NCBI GenBank assembly: GCA_029641185.1
Contig: JAPWGK010000007.1
Coordinates: forward strand, 992,001 to 1,056,000
Length of the DNA: 64,000 nucleotides
Direction: 5' to 3'
From: Pseudofabraea citricarpa
Lineage: Eukaryota > Ascomycota > Leotiomycetes > Helotiales > Dermateaceae
Position numbers and translations under genes: made by a program. Below, piece by piece: positions 38,201-50,029 of the stretch. A model generated the notes under the pieces. That model searched no databases, was not told the origin of the DNA, and saw nothing but the letters and a program-made list of their open reading frames with translations. Position 1 is the stretch's first letter, and each line of letters starts with the position of its first letter.

Positions 38201-41119
38201 AAGCCGAATATTGCACCAGCAGATGCCAATGTAAACCCCTCGGAGACTGTATGGGAACTACCACACGAGTCAGAAGAGTTTGCCAAGACAGATCAGAATG
38301 GGAAATCCAAGAACAACGAGAAGACTCCTAGGATTTTAGACAAGTCTACTACTACTTCTGCAAAGAAATATTACCACGGCAAGCCTCGGGATCGGCGTTC
38401 ACTGGCTCAGGGCGTTTCCCCCAGAAAGTCGGCTGGAAAGGAGGACGAAGATGTCATGCCTCAAGATGATAGCTTGCCGGCTCAGAGCGCTTCTCCCAAG
38501 AAGTCTGCTGGAAAGAAGGTCGAAGATGTCATGCCTCAAGGTGATAGCTTGCCGGCTCAGAGCGCTTCCCCCAAGAAGTCTGCTGGAAAGAAGGACGGAG
38601 ATGTTATGCCTCAAGGTGACAGCTTATCAGCTCAGAGCGCTTCTTCCAAGAAGTCTACTGGAAAGAAGGACGGAGATGTTATGCCTCAAGGTGACAGCTT
38701 ATCAGCTCAGAGCGCTTCTTCCAAGAAGTCTACTGGAAAGAAGGACGGAGATGTTATGCCTCAAGGTGACAGCTTATCAGCTCAGAGCGCTTCTTCCAAG
38801 ACCCATGTTGCAACCAAGGCCCAGAAAGGAGCAGAACAAGCAAAACCAGACCGAGAAGTCTTCAAAGTCGCTAGTTTGAGCAAGAGCTCAGATAATCTCG
38901 GCGAGGTCAAGCCAAGCATTGCAGAAGTTGCTGTGGGTACGAAAGATGGTGCAGTCAAATCAAGTATTACACCTGGACGTGATTCACGCGATACCAATCT
39001 TAAGGGCTCGGTAGAGACAAAGGATACTGCTACTTTCGTTGGGTCTAAGAGCTCTGCAGAGACACATGTACAAAGCAAGGCTTTACAACTTCCTACGGAC
39101 TTGGAGATGCCACTTAAGACTCCCCATGAAATTGCATCAACCACGTCTGAAGAGACGGCCAGTGCAGTTGATAAAGATCTCAAGGAAAATGATGCGAATG
39201 CAAAAGACTCGGCTACAAAAACCAGCAATGGCGGCTCTCTAGCAAAAGACACTATTGTGCGAGAAGAAACTTCTGAGGTTGTCCCACACACTCCTACTAA
39301 GGCGAACGATAAACCTGCATACCGTATCCTGAGCAACCCGGAGCGAGCAGGCTCCAGCTCTGGTAGTAATCCTCACCTGGACCAGCAAAAACCTCAAGGC
39401 ACTTCTCGGGATGTTTCTCCTACTATCCTTCCAATGACTCCTGTGGTTGTTTCAAGCCAAGATTATGTAGGCAACGATCCTTCTATTCTCCAGCAGGGCC
39501 ACGTTTTACAGCCTCACTCTCCGACCACCCATAGCCATCCGATGCCACCCACGAACAATAGTAGAGGAGAAACATCTGGGTTTGTTTCAAACGTGCATTA
39601 TACGCCTCATTCACAAAACCATGGCCAGTTTCCAGTTGCATCTCAAAACTCGTATCCTCAGCCTGGAAACATGTATGCTCAACAACAAAACTTTACATAT
39701 TCGGGTCAGCCAATAACTTTCCAACATGGCCACGCGGCAATGACAAGCAGCCAACAGCTTTACTACCCGGCCAGTGATGGACAATACATACCCCCCTATT
39801 ATTCTCAAGATGGCCAAATGATGTTTCAGTCTCAATCTTTTGGTGGAATCCAACCGATCTACCATGGTATGAGCGGTTGGTCAAATGCAGGCACACAACA
39901 TCTATATCACGGTGCTGCGTACCCCTCTCCCAACCAAATGGTAGCTCCTAGTACTGCTCAGTGGACTGCTCAATCGCACCATAGCCACGCACTTCCAAGC
40001 AATGCCATCTCTAGTTCTCGAAATCGCCCACAGCCCTCTCTTATCGCTGCTGCTGAAGCTAGCGAGAACAAAGGTGTATCTTCAGCAGTTCCTACTACAT
40101 CTAAAGGCCAGGCTAGTGAAAAGGCAAAAAATGTTGCTGAGGACAATCAGAAACCTGGCGATAGCAGCTCAAAGAAAAAGAACACGAAGGGCAATTCACA
40201 AGGACCGCAAACCACCAAGGGCAAAGAGGTTGACAGATCTACTAAAGACTCGCAACTCACATGCCTGTTTTGCAACAAATTAGTCACTCTTGGAGATTTA
40301 AGCATCGAAGTCTGCCGAGGATGCACCGCTTGCCGCGACGCATTTTACTGTTCCAATGCATGCCTCTTAGTTGACGCCATAAAGCATGCTTCGAGATGTG
40401 GCCAAGGTGCTATTGTGCGAAGTAAGGATGACCTTCCTGAGCATTTGAGAAATCTTGCATCCCCAATCGATACTATCTCCAACGCAGTCTGGACAGCTAC
40501 TGGGCCACAGTTCATCGAGTTTTCAGCCAATAAGAACCCTACAAGATACCGACAACGAGCATTCTCGATGCATTGCAAGTCCACCAAATTTCCAAGTCTG
40601 ATGGCAACATGGGCACAGGTAAAGCTGAAGCCAGAAGAGCTAGCACAGATAGGCCCTAGGCTGGACGAGAGTAGTAAATCAACTGGCCAGTACTACATCT
40701 TTCGGTCAAGAGCAAGTGGCGCTCGTGGACCACGCTACAATGAAGATGCAGATGTCATATTCACTGTTCGTTTTGAATCGAGTGATCCTCGCAAGAAAGC
40801 CATCAAGCGCGCGCTCAATGGCTTGTTCCTATCCGCCGGCAACACAGTTCCCAACTGGACTGTCCTAACGATGAGCCTTTGTGAATTCCTTTATCGCTTG
40901 ATTGAAGACGTCATCAAGAAAGAAAAGTTTCCTGGCGTTGCTGATGAGTTCATGGTATGGCATGAATTCACCACGCAATTTCAAAACGAGTTCTATTACA
41001 ATTCTACCTACATTGCAAACCAGTCAGATGTATTTGACTTTGATGCAGAGTGGTCTGCTATTGAAGAAACTCTGGATAAGTTGCACACTGCACACCCGGT
41101 TTTGATGGCCTGGTCATGA
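35261..41119 (+). CDS. Very large MYND-type zinc-finger protein
   Basis: Best-supported exons are 35261-35284, 35456-35980, 36169-37722, 37775-37900 and 37955-41119, giving about 1797 aa. The first exon encodes only MGTYRMVE. The join near 36 kb is uncertain: donor GTAAGC at 35981 fits acceptor 36168 (188-base intron, frame kept), or acceptor 36031 followed by a second intron 36081-36226. The N-terminal 180 residues form an unrecognised globular region (VYLFLHNHIIRVPFHLLDMS). The region after it (RYGIDLLLLQGSVTVNKEIA) also looks folded. The middle 900 residues are Ser/Lys-rich, disordered, and include five 25-residue repeats. A MYND finger lies near the C terminus (CLFCNKL, CRGCTACRDAFYCSNAC, HASRC; coded at about 40259-40400), followed by a conserved-looking C-terminal domain of about 220 residues. 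MYND fingers mediate protein contacts; the role here is unknown. Confidence 0.85.
38416..38802 (+). repeat. 75-bp coding tandem repeat (5 units)
   Basis: Units of 75 bases encode 25-residue repeats of the form KKxxGKKxxDVMPQGDSLxAQSASx. The exact period is visible from the AAGGACGGAG block at 38591, 38666 and 38741. The last three units are essentially identical, while the first two have diverged (PRKSAGKEDEDVMPQDDSLP). This is the pattern of stepwise expansion. Confidence 0.92.
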
Positions 41120-41664
41120 ATGAATAAAGGGACTGTGTCTGCTTGAACACCCGGGATTTATCGAACGTCTGCGTAATGCGATGGCTTGGGTGGTGAGTAG
41201 ACTAAATTCATGGTGGTTTTGACCAATCGGCGTTGGGTACTTATTCAAATGGCGTTGATATGGGACTTGATGGCCATGATTACGACGCTAAAGGAACACA
41301 AACTGGATTAGTGCGATGAATTGGATGGTAGTCGAATCTGCATTAGTGTAGCCGAGGACATCTGAATTAAGCGCATTAAATTATGTTGCACGTTTTATGA
41401 CAGTGATTTGAAATACTTTTAATTACTACTCTGGAGCAACCCCACCTTCTCGAGGTATTAAATAGTACGATCGGTGATTTTCACCAGCACAAGTCAATTT
41501 AGCGAGTGAGGCGAGCTAGATTCAGGGGCTGCGGCTCGGAGGTATGATTAGCCGGATGAGCCTGTCGACCGTGACGCTAAGAAATTTATCCATCCCATCA
41601 TCGGCATCCGTGAAATTTTGAAAGTTTATCAATCATCACCTCCCGTTTATCATACAACCTCACC
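41120..41664. other. Intergenic region upstream of GrpE gene
   Basis: The 3' flank of the MYND-protein gene passes into the GrpE promoter. A GAAATTTTGAAAG stretch at about 41612-41624 loosely resembles a heat-shock element, but the central TTC is degenerate. No gene is seen. Confidence 0.5.
41123..41128 (+). terminator. Candidate polyadenylation signal (AATAAA)
   Basis: A perfect AATAAA hexamer lies 4 bases after the stop codon of the MYND-protein gene. This is a motif call only. Confidence 0.4.
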
Positions 41665-42443
41665 ATGATCCAACGAACTGTACTACGCCAATCTAGAGCC
41701 TGGGTGTCATCAGCTCGCTGCTCCCCATCGAGCCGTTTGCTCGCACCATCGTTTCGTTCTACCAACATATCCCTACAACGACCTGCAGCAGCGGCAAGAT
41801 GGTATGCCACCGAGCCTGAGGGCGATACAAAGAAGAGCGAGGGAGAAAATGGTGCTAAGGGAGCAGAAGACCCTGCGAAGAAAGAATTGGACGCGAAGAA
41901 CAAGGAGATCATTGACCTGAAGGTTCGTAGTGGCCCCAGAATATCTTGTATCATGATCATAAATCCTAATATATCTTCTTTTTCGGGTTGCAGGATAGAT
42001 ATCTCCGGTCGGTTGCCGAATTCCGGAATCTCCAGGAACGTACAAAGCGGGATATGCAGTCGGCCAAGGACTTCGCCATCCAGAAATTCGCCAAGGATTT
42101 GGTCGAGTCGATCGATAATCTCGATCGTGCACTGTCAATGGTGCCAGAGGAGAAGCTCAAGGCACCCGAGAAGACTGGCGATCTTCAAGATTTGGTGGCG
42201 CTACATGACGGTCTCAAGATGACCGAGGGCATCCTCATGTCGACCCTGAAGAAGCACGGCCTCGAGCGCTTCGATCCCAGTGTCGAGGGCGAGAAGTTCA
42301 ACCCTAACGAACACGAAGCCACTTTCATGACACCTATGGCGGGCAAAGAGGACAACACGGTCTTCCTCACACAACAAAAAGGGTTCAAGCTCAACGGACG
42401 GATATTGAGAGCGGCCAAGGTTGGCGTAGTGAAAAACTCATAG
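41665..42443 (+). CDS. mge1: Mitochondrial GrpE nucleotide-exchange factor
   Basis: Two exons, 41665-41922 and 41994-42443 (intron 71 bases, branch CCTAAT), give 235 aa. The N terminus (MIQRTVLRQSRAWVSSARCS) is basic and Ser-rich without acids, a clear mitochondrial presequence ending near ARWYAT. A Lys/Glu coiled coil (DAKNKEIIDLK/DRYLRSVAEFRN) gives the GrpE dimer helix across the intron. The C-terminal beta domain ends with GRILRAAKVGVVK, the family's terminal motif. GrpE releases ADP from mitochondrial Hsp70 (Ssc1) in the matrix for protein import and folding. Length and motifs are those of a complete protein. Confidence 0.96.
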
Positions 42444-43005
42444 ATGGGTGCTCATTGAGGAGGCTGAGCTTTGTTTGATTTATGTGTTATACTATCTTGT
42501 AAGAGTAAAAAGGCTACGGAATGAGGCGTTGGTTCGTCCATGTTTGTAAATATCACCGCTCCTCTCATCTGGCGGTTGCTATGGGTCTGCATTGTATAGC
42601 GACGGCGATGAATGAATCATGGCTGGCAAGAGTGGAGTTTATATTCCGCATATATCTAATGTACAAAAATTGTATGATCCTGATTGACACGGGGCAATTT
42701 TGAGAATTTTGATTTGACATTACATTATTACGGTTTTCTATGTTGACCATGTTTCTATTCTTCGTCCTAGCCATCTAAACTAGAGCAAACAATTGAGAAA
42801 TCGAAGGAGTCTTTTGTGCCTCTGGTGATGAGGAACTTTAGCTCTCGTGGCTGACGAGATGTGCAATTACTAGTATGCACTCAACTCTAACTCTTCAGTA
42901 AAAGAAAAATCAACACCAAACTCTCAGACAAAAAGCAACATCTGTGGGTCAAATGGATACCTAGCATCAAGAACATGTGAAGCAAAAGAACGCTTCTAGA
43001 TACTC
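42444..43005. other. Convergent 3' flanks
   Basis: The 3' flanks of two convergent genes, AT-rich from about 42640. No ORF or RNA gene is recognised. Confidence 0.6.
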
Positions 43006-44992
43006 CTAACCCTCATCCGAGCTTGGTACCTTGGGATAGAGGTCATCTACCTCCCTGAGCGTATCGACACCTAATTGGGTGAGAAGGTTGGCCTGCTGCT
43101 GTTCTTGTTCTTGCATCTCTGATCTCAATCTCATTGTCTTGGCATGGATCCGCTCAGTCATACTGCTTGCCCATTCGGTATCTAAGGATACACGTTCCCG
43201 GCGTTCTTGAAGAAGCTCCCTGTACCGCTGCTCCTCTTTCGCTGCCTTCTCAGAAGCTCGTCGAAGCTCATTGTTGTCTCTTTCTCTGATTCGTTTTCTC
43301 AGAAAGAAATTCTGCTTCTCTAACCTTATTCTTCGGCTTCTCAAAGAATCAAGCTCTTCCATCTTTGACGCATACTTGCTCAAGGCCAAATTACGAGCTG
43401 CATATAGTACGCCCATCTCAGCATGATATTCTATCAAGCGTAACTGGCCATGAAAATAATTTCCATCGTTTGTGAACGCTCTCACGCCAGTAGTCTGCAC
43501 AATATGTTAATCGAAAAAAAAAACAGGACAGAGAGAGGGTTTGGATTCATCGCACATCAGTAATACAGTTGTCCATTTCAAGGTCCTCGGCATATTCTTG
43601 GGAGAGATAGTGCGGAGTAGTTTCTGGCTTGCCATATGCAGTTCGCTCAATTCCGAGGTGTGCTTGTGGGTTATTGCGAGAGAATGTAGCGGGTCGATTG
43701 AGTATTTCCACCCCTCCAGATATAAGCCAAGAAACTCACGAAACAGGGTTGATCACGTACCTTGTGGACTCCAGAGCGGAACAGGACTATGTTCGATATC
43801 ATAGACGCCAGACAGCTGGCTACCAGTCTCTTCGTCAAATTGAGGATATACTCTAGGAGGCGTTTTCGGTCTCTGATCCATGCGTCTTGCGAATCGCTGA
43901 GTGTGCTGGATCATTTTCATTAACGCCATCCAATATAATCCTACAGTGAGACTGGAATTTTGGCCACCCTTCAACCAAGAAACAATAATAGTCAACGAGG
44001 GTGCTCGGGGGTTGGCTCACCTGTGCTGTTTCTTCAACTTTGATAAAACGAGGCCCTACACCAACATCACATGCCCAGCAAAGGAATAGATACGGGCTAA
44101 TATCGTTCCTTCGGGCATCTCTGGGATCTCCCTCATCGTCCGTTACATATTCCTCGAGCAAATCAAATTCACGTTCCTCCTCTGCCTTGCTCAGGATACG
44201 CGGACCACGGCGAGTCGAGGTTGGAAGATGGGGTGCCGTTGCAGAGCAAGTCTTGTTAATAGCGTCGAGCACTTGCTCTTCGCTATCTGGATCGACCCAG
44301 GCCCCATTCACGGAAAGGTAGCCATACTTCTCATGGGCTTGATCTCCCTTGGAAAGTGACTGCTCAGCAACAACTGTGGCCTCGTGCCCTTCCGTGGAAC
44401 GTGCTACTAAGGCATTATCATACTCTCGAGCAAAATCACGAGCGGCAGCCGCGGTGAAGGACAAATCTAAAGGTCGGAGGGGCTTCGACGGTGCAGATCC
44501 GTGGTGGTAGATTAAGGCTATGCCGTCGGGGACAGTGTTGGTATCTTGCTCTTGTGGGTCTAGAGGATCCAGGCTAGGTAGATTTGGGGAGAAAGGTCGC
44601 CATTCTTTAGATCGAGGAGTTCCATGCTTATAGGCCGGAATGGGGAAACGGAATATGCGTTGCCACAGAGGACCTGGGTTATCTCGAGATCGACCTCTCA
44701 TTTTATCGTAAGCAGCAGCAACGCTCGGGGTGATGTGAATCGACGTGGGCGTGGTATCGTGACCATGGCTTGGGACATTTCTCCATATTCTGTCTTTCGC
44801 CGCACTTCTTTCAATAGTAGCTGCTCTTGGTCGTGAGGTGCCCTCGTCACTCTGCGGCATGGAGTCAGAAGTAGACCGGCGACGAGACTTGTTCCGTGTC
44901 TGCGAAAGCTGACCCGAAGTTATACAATCTGCCATCTGGCGAACGGTCGATCGATCTTGAAGAGCTTGCTGATGTGGGCGATGGGGCAACAT
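43006..44992 (-). CDS. Fungal protein of unknown function with C-terminal coiled coil
   Basis: Four exons on the minus strand, 44992-44021, 43905-43761, 43713-43556 and 43494-43006, give 587 aa. Introns are 115, 47 and 61 bases and phases agree at each join. Exon 3 is short (158 bases) and would be missed by an ORF search. The N terminus is basic and disordered. Residues about 100-330 look globular (IALIYHHGSAPSKPLRPLDL, then KYGYLSVNGAWVDP, then SPYLFLCWACDVGVGPRFIK). Exon 3 contains HLGIERTAYGKPETTPHY. The last 140 residues form a long charged helix (MEELDSLRSRRIRLEKQNFF, RKRIRERDNNELRRASEKAA), probably a coiled coil. I know no family for it. It has no signal or membrane segment. Confidence 0.85.
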
Positions 44993-45713
44993 GTTAGGCG
45001 CAGGAGCGCGTGGTAGGCGGAAGTGATGGTCTTGAAAGGGAAATAGATGTGACTAGCATAACAGACGTACGAGATAGAGGGCGGTGTATACAAGAGGCAG
45101 GAATTGTTGGGTGTTGTAGAGCTGGTTGTGGGACGAGGTTTTTCGGGGCCCTTTGACTAGCTAACAGTCCGTAGATAATGGGACAAAAGCGTAATACCCC
45201 GGAGGCAAGGGCTCAACTAAGCCTCGATCCCCCTTGTGCAATTTTTTGTATATCACACTCAGGATTCCCCTTTCCTATCGAATTCAAGGCCATCGATCTA
45301 TGTCACTAGAGCAGATATAATGGCAATTCTGGCAGGCATGTGTTGCATTATGCCACGACTGAGGGCTATTATGACAAGCATCCCTGCCTCCCGTGACTTA
45401 GCAGGGAGCTGCGAGCAACAACCTGGAGAGCAAGAGAAAAATAAATGGCTCAGCGAGCAAGCACAACCAGAACAAACACGGCTTACCGAGTAGCTATAGC
45501 GAGCGTGAATAATGGAAGTGGAAAGCAACAACAGCTGTTGGTTGAGAAGCGAAGCTCACCTCACCCAGACGATCATGACCGCACGTGCGTGGTTGGTCAC
45601 GTTTGTGCTATCTTACCTCCTCCATCTTCCATCTTCCATCTTCCCTCCATGAAGGCAACCAGCGACCACTGAACAAGCTCCTGGTCCACCGTTCCACCGG
45701 CTCTCCAACAACA
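44993..45713. other. Divergent promoter region
   Basis: This 0.72-kb spacer lies between divergent genes of unknown function. Apart from an E-box palindrome at 45581-45588, nothing is recognised. Confidence 0.6.
45581..45588. promoter_or_regulatory. E-box palindrome GCACGTGC
   Basis: A perfect 8-base palindrome with CACGTG core lies 126 bases upstream of the ATG at 45714. Such sites are bound by bHLH factors (Cbf1- or Pho4-like in yeasts). Function here is inferred only. Confidence 0.4.
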
Positions 45714-46204
45714 ATGTCGTCCTCAACATCTACTCCAACATCCAGGAAGTCCAAGGGCAGCGCATCCAAGGGCGGGTCGGCTCGCAGCACCCCCATGTAC
45801 ACGGCGCGTCAACAAGATGCCCAAGCCAGGAATAAAGATCCATGGGACGAATACTCCTCAGACTCCTCCGACAGCCCATACTCACGCCCACGCTCTCGCA
45901 CGTGAGTCTCTACATGCTGTAGATGGGTCCCAGGTTGTAGCTGACCTGCACTCGCCTAGTGATTCTTACGAAATGATACAAAGAAGGCGCGAGGCTGCGA
46001 TCATCCTCGATAGTCCAGAGCTGCTGATGATGTCGGCACAGGCAAGGGGTGATGTAAGTCCGCAACCTCTGTGCGTTTCCGCTTTTGCAACTAAGCATGC
46101 ATCAGAGCATTCCCGCAACGAGACTTTTCTATATGAAGCAACTCTGCGGGTATGAAGATAAGCAAGATGATAGAGCGAAGACGGGCAGGAAATCAATGCC
46201 ATGA
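45714..46204 (+). CDS. Small fungal protein of unknown function (126 aa)
   Basis: Three exons, 45714-45901, 45960-46053 and 46106-46204, give 126 aa. Introns of 58 and 52 bases have GTGAGT and GTAAGT donors and TAG/CAG acceptors. Both joins keep frame: RPRSRT/DSYEMIQRRREAA, then AQARGD/SIPATRLFYMKQL. The first 60 residues are Ser/Thr/Lys-rich with an acidic serine patch (EYSSDSSDS) that could be a kinase-phosphorylated site. The second half (YEMIQRRREAAIILDSPELL, MMSAQARGD, SIPATRLFYMKQLCGYEDK) is helical and looks conserved. I do not recognise the family and see no signal peptide. The consistent splicing is the main evidence that it is real. Confidence 0.8.
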
Positions 46205-46545
46205 AGAGAAGCTCTCTATGCCACGATTATTGTTGACGAAATATGAGATATGATTGAGATGGTTCATCTCGTTGCTTAGGCGCTGAGCAGAGTTTGACCT
46301 CAGTGGCCGCACTATTATAATACTAATTTTTTATTCTACGTCCAAAGTAGTCGTGTCTCACCATCATGACCATGACCATGCCATGCCCTGCCATACCAAA
46401 CTTTACATGATCGAATTTCCATGCTCCCGCAAGTCTAATGCCACAGTTTTGCTGCCCGAAATACAACTAGCCAGACTGGTCTTTGTCCTGTTAACCTAAA
46501 TCAAAACGCCTTATAGATGCTAAATCGCTTAAGATGAATCTGCAC
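46205..46545. other. Convergent 3' flanks
   Basis: Short spacer between convergent genes. T-rich and ATG/CAT-rich low-complexity patches only. Confidence 0.6.
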
Positions 46546-49106
46546 TCATGCATAGCGCACACTAGGTCCTGATGTATATACCGGAGGGGGTTGGTTAGGA
46601 GGAGGCCCTTGCCAACGCCCATTGTGCCATCCACCACCACTGCTGTTGCCACCCAAACTTCGGTCGGCACCGTACATTTGTGCTGGTGGCGGCGCTCCGT
46701 ACATCTGGGGTGCTCTAGAAGCCCCATGCCAGCCAGGTGGCGGTACTGCCTTCCTCCTCGAATTTCGCCGCCGGTACCTGCTCGCACAGCAGGAGAGAAC
46801 GGCGAGCAAGAAGAGGCCACCGATCACTGAAGCCAGAGCGATGACTAGTGTCCGATTGTCGTCTATCCAGCTGGTAATTTCTCTTCCAACAGAGGCGCCA
46901 TTACAGGCACCATTAGAGCACCTGCCGCCACCCTGGCAAGCTGTCCCATCCAGGAAATTCTGTTGCATTGAGTAGCAGACATTCGAACCAAACTCGGGTG
47001 AAGCACACGAGATTTGACAGCCAGACGAGGAGCATGCATAAGTATCGTTTTCCTGGGTGAAGGAGCCCATGAGAGTTTTGCACTGTAGATCACGAGATGT
47101 ACATTGGCCTGACGCGCACGATAGAGAAGATGAGTTTCCACACGAGGTACCTGCGAAGGATTAACGGTGATGCTATATGGGTAGGACGTAGATACTTACC
47201 ATCTGGGGATGTGGCATCCGTTGGGCACATGGCGGCTGTTCCGCTACATGTTTCTTGAGGATCGCACACACCAGTACTAGCACGGCAAACAGTTCCGCTC
47301 GACGCGAACTGACAGCTAGAGTCACAGCAATCTTCGTTACTAGGATCGCAAACCGAGTTGGTGGTGAATCGACACGTCGTGGGGTTGCAGCATGAATTGC
47401 CACCACAGCCACTGGTACCGCCGCAATCACAATCTTCTCCTGATTCCACAATACCGTTTCCACACTGGCTTCCAGTGATGGTAGTGACATCTCTGTTGTT
47501 ACGCAAGCAGGTAGTTCTGACACTGTTTCTACCAATAGCTGAGCAGATATTGCCAATACTACAGGCAGAAAATCTGGTGATCCCGCTTCCTGTGGAAGGG
47601 TTCATGATGAATGCTCTTCCAGCATCGCAGACACTGGCGCTCAAAGGGCAGCACTGCTGACTTGCCACCGTGCTGCCATCAGCACAGGTCTCGCTCGTAC
47701 AATCATGAACAGCTCCAAAAGTATGGCCTGTTTCATGAGCGACAACTTGCCATTCAGTACTGGTTCGCACCACAACGTTCGCACCACTAACAGTCTCATT
47801 GCCAGAGCTTGCTGATGCTACCTGTGACGTAGTAACACAGGCCTGGCCTAGCCACGCCAAACCAACCGCGGTGTCAGTAGCACAGGTGGTGAGTAAGGTC
47901 CAGTAAGCATTGGTATCTCCGCGTTCACCACGCCAGGCCGAGAAGAGATTCAAGCGGTCCTGGATGTCAACACTACTACTGCATCCAATGTTCCATGGTG
48001 CCGATGCAGCGGCCGTAGCGGGGCACACAGCGTCACTAATGGTAAGATTTGCCAATCCCAGGGTGATATTGAAGCTGTCCTCATATTGTACCGAGGCAGC
48101 GTTGATGACGCTGATGACGTTTTGACGGGCAGCTGTAGCATTTCCAAGAGCGGCTGTGTATGTACAGTCGGTTGCTACGCCCACAAGAGCAACCTTTCGT
48201 GTTGTTGGGCATCCATCTGTTGAGCCAATTGTCGTGGTCAGATCAACACCTGCGCTGTTTCCCGTAGTAGTACCATCAATCTGACGGCCGAAGAGTGACT
48301 TCGTAGACCATGAGCCTGCCTCTTTTCGGGGTTTCAGCATTGCTCTGTAGACCGGGTGCTGCATGTCTGTATTGAAAGATAACCTATCGGCGGAGCATGA
48401 ATTCTCGGGGTCAATATCTCTCTTCAACTCGCCATGAAAGCCACCCTCTCCATCTTGGTAGGTTTCTGTTGAAATATCCGAATCCCTCCATACCACCATG
48501 TACTCCTCCTCCTTTTCATTGAGCACAGGGTCGAGAGGATGTTTGGTTTCCATATAATGCGTCCGGGTCTGAATGTGATGGTGGTCGCCGTCGAGTCGGA
48601 AGGCTCCTTCAAAGATCGGGCTCTTGCCATCCTGCTGAACCATAATTCTCGCCCAGCCAACGTTGGTCCATTCAGCACCTTCGTAGTGCTGCACCCAAGT
48701 CTGCCCCTTGAATACTCTATATTCAGCCCGGTCCATCAATTCAGAACTCCGCAGCGACCCATCGGCGGCGAGGTATTGGATTGTTGCCCCTTCGGCGATA
48801 ACATCATGGTTCGGAGACAAGGTAAGCTTGACCCTTTGTTGCCCCGTGTGCAAATCGAAGGTGATGTGAAAGCTGGAGAGGGCATGTACGCGGTTAGAGG
48901 GTGTATGAAGTACCGGATCATCAACGAGAGAGAGGTATGTGAGTGGATTCCGTTCGGTGGAGTGTGCTGTGTTTTAAGGTTATTCAGTTAGCCACGAACG
49001 ATGAGCGGCGGGTGAGGCAGCGAAGGAAGTGGAAGGTATTACCATTCGCGGCGGACCACACGCATGCGCTTACGAATGCTACTGCGAGCTTCTTCAAAAG
49101 AAACAT
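46546..49106 (-). CDS. ADAM-type membrane metalloprotease (reprolysin family M12B)
   Basis: Three exons on the minus strand, 49106-49043, 48966-47200 and 47150-46546, give 811 aa. The short first exon supplies a signal peptide (MFLLKKLAVAFVSACVWSAA). A prodomain follows to about residue 250. The zinc site HETGHTFGAVHD (about 432-443) has all three His ligands and the catalytic Glu of the HExxHxxGxxH/D consensus. Next come a disintegrin domain (CGNGIVESGEDCDCGG, then CCNPTTCRF) and a Cys-rich domain. A membrane segment at about 711-733 (TLVIALASVIGGLFLLAVL) is followed by a basic stop-transfer and a Pro/Gly-rich cytosolic tail of about 75 residues. This is the fungal ADAM B-like layout. It should sit in the plasma membrane or secretory pathway and cleave extracellular or lumenal proteins. 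All parts are intact. Confidence 0.94.
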
Positions 49107-49343
49107 GATGCTTTGGGCGGCCGTCAAGGAGAGTGAGTGTTGACGGTCAAATGGAGAGCGACGTCCCCCGTATCACACGTTGGTGGTCGTCCCGACGATC
49201 ATCAATTATCGGCCCCTTCGCGTTGGAATCCTAGGAGAATGGTGTTGGTGGTGCTGGTGGTAGTGGCGGGAGAGACGAGCCAAATCGTCCAGCGAAAACG
49301 AGCGAGAGTTGGCTACAGAGGCACAAACAAATAAGGGAGCGTG

Positions 49344-49418
49344 TGGTGGTGGTGGTGGTATTATTATTGTGTATGTATAGATGTAGGTGGGTAGGTGGAG
49401 GTAGGTGGAGGTAGGTAG
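49344..49418. repeat. (GGT)n and GGTAGGTGGA low-complexity repeats
   Basis: A (GGT)n run is followed within 40 bases by repeated GGTAGGTGGA units. Non-coding. Confidence 0.8.
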
Positions 49419-50005
49419 ACTTGCGATGCGAAAAGACGGAGGTGCTCCCTCTGGGTTTAGGCTCGGCTGGTGGGTGGTAGCGGTTCTAGCGGTGGTCGAC
49501 TGCACTGTACGGTACTGTAGTAGCACTGTAGCACTGTAGTGCTGTACGAGTCGGTCGGTCAAAGCGAGCAGGGTAGACAATAAGATTCTTTGTCTTGAGA
49601 CCCTTTGCCCTGTTGTCCCCAGACTTCGAATGACTGAAGGCCAATGGTGACTGGTTTCAGCTGCTGGTGATTGGCACACACAAGAGTTCTGGGCGGTTAG
49701 AGCCGACGGCAAAGATTAGATGCAGATGCAGATGCAGCGAAAGCAAGAGAGAGGGAGGGAGGGAAGATGGCGGCAAGGCCTCAGCAGCTTCAGTCGGTCG
49801 TGGCTCTTCTTATTATTCAATTCTTTCGTTCGCCCGGCAGCAACTTGCAGGTGTTGTAAGCATCGCTCGTTGGGTCGTTGCACGGCACCAACGGGCTTGT
49901 TTATCTTGGCTGGCTCCGCCTCCTTTGGTGCATCTGTTTCTCCAATTCCCCGGCCCTGCCACACACACACATCAACATCAGCAGCCTGCAGCCCCCGTCC
50001 CCTAC

Positions 50006-50029
50006 GTACAGTCCAGTACAGTACAGTAA
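50006..50029. repeat. GTACAGTCCAGTACAGTACAG pentamer-like tract
   Basis: An imperfect run of GTACA units in a gene-free region. It belongs to the same motif family as the tract at 2164-2183. Confidence 0.75.

Noticed and set aside
41612..41624. Heat-shock element in the GrpE promoter
   Set aside because: The middle TTC unit is degenerate and only loosely matches, so I mention it but do not call a site.
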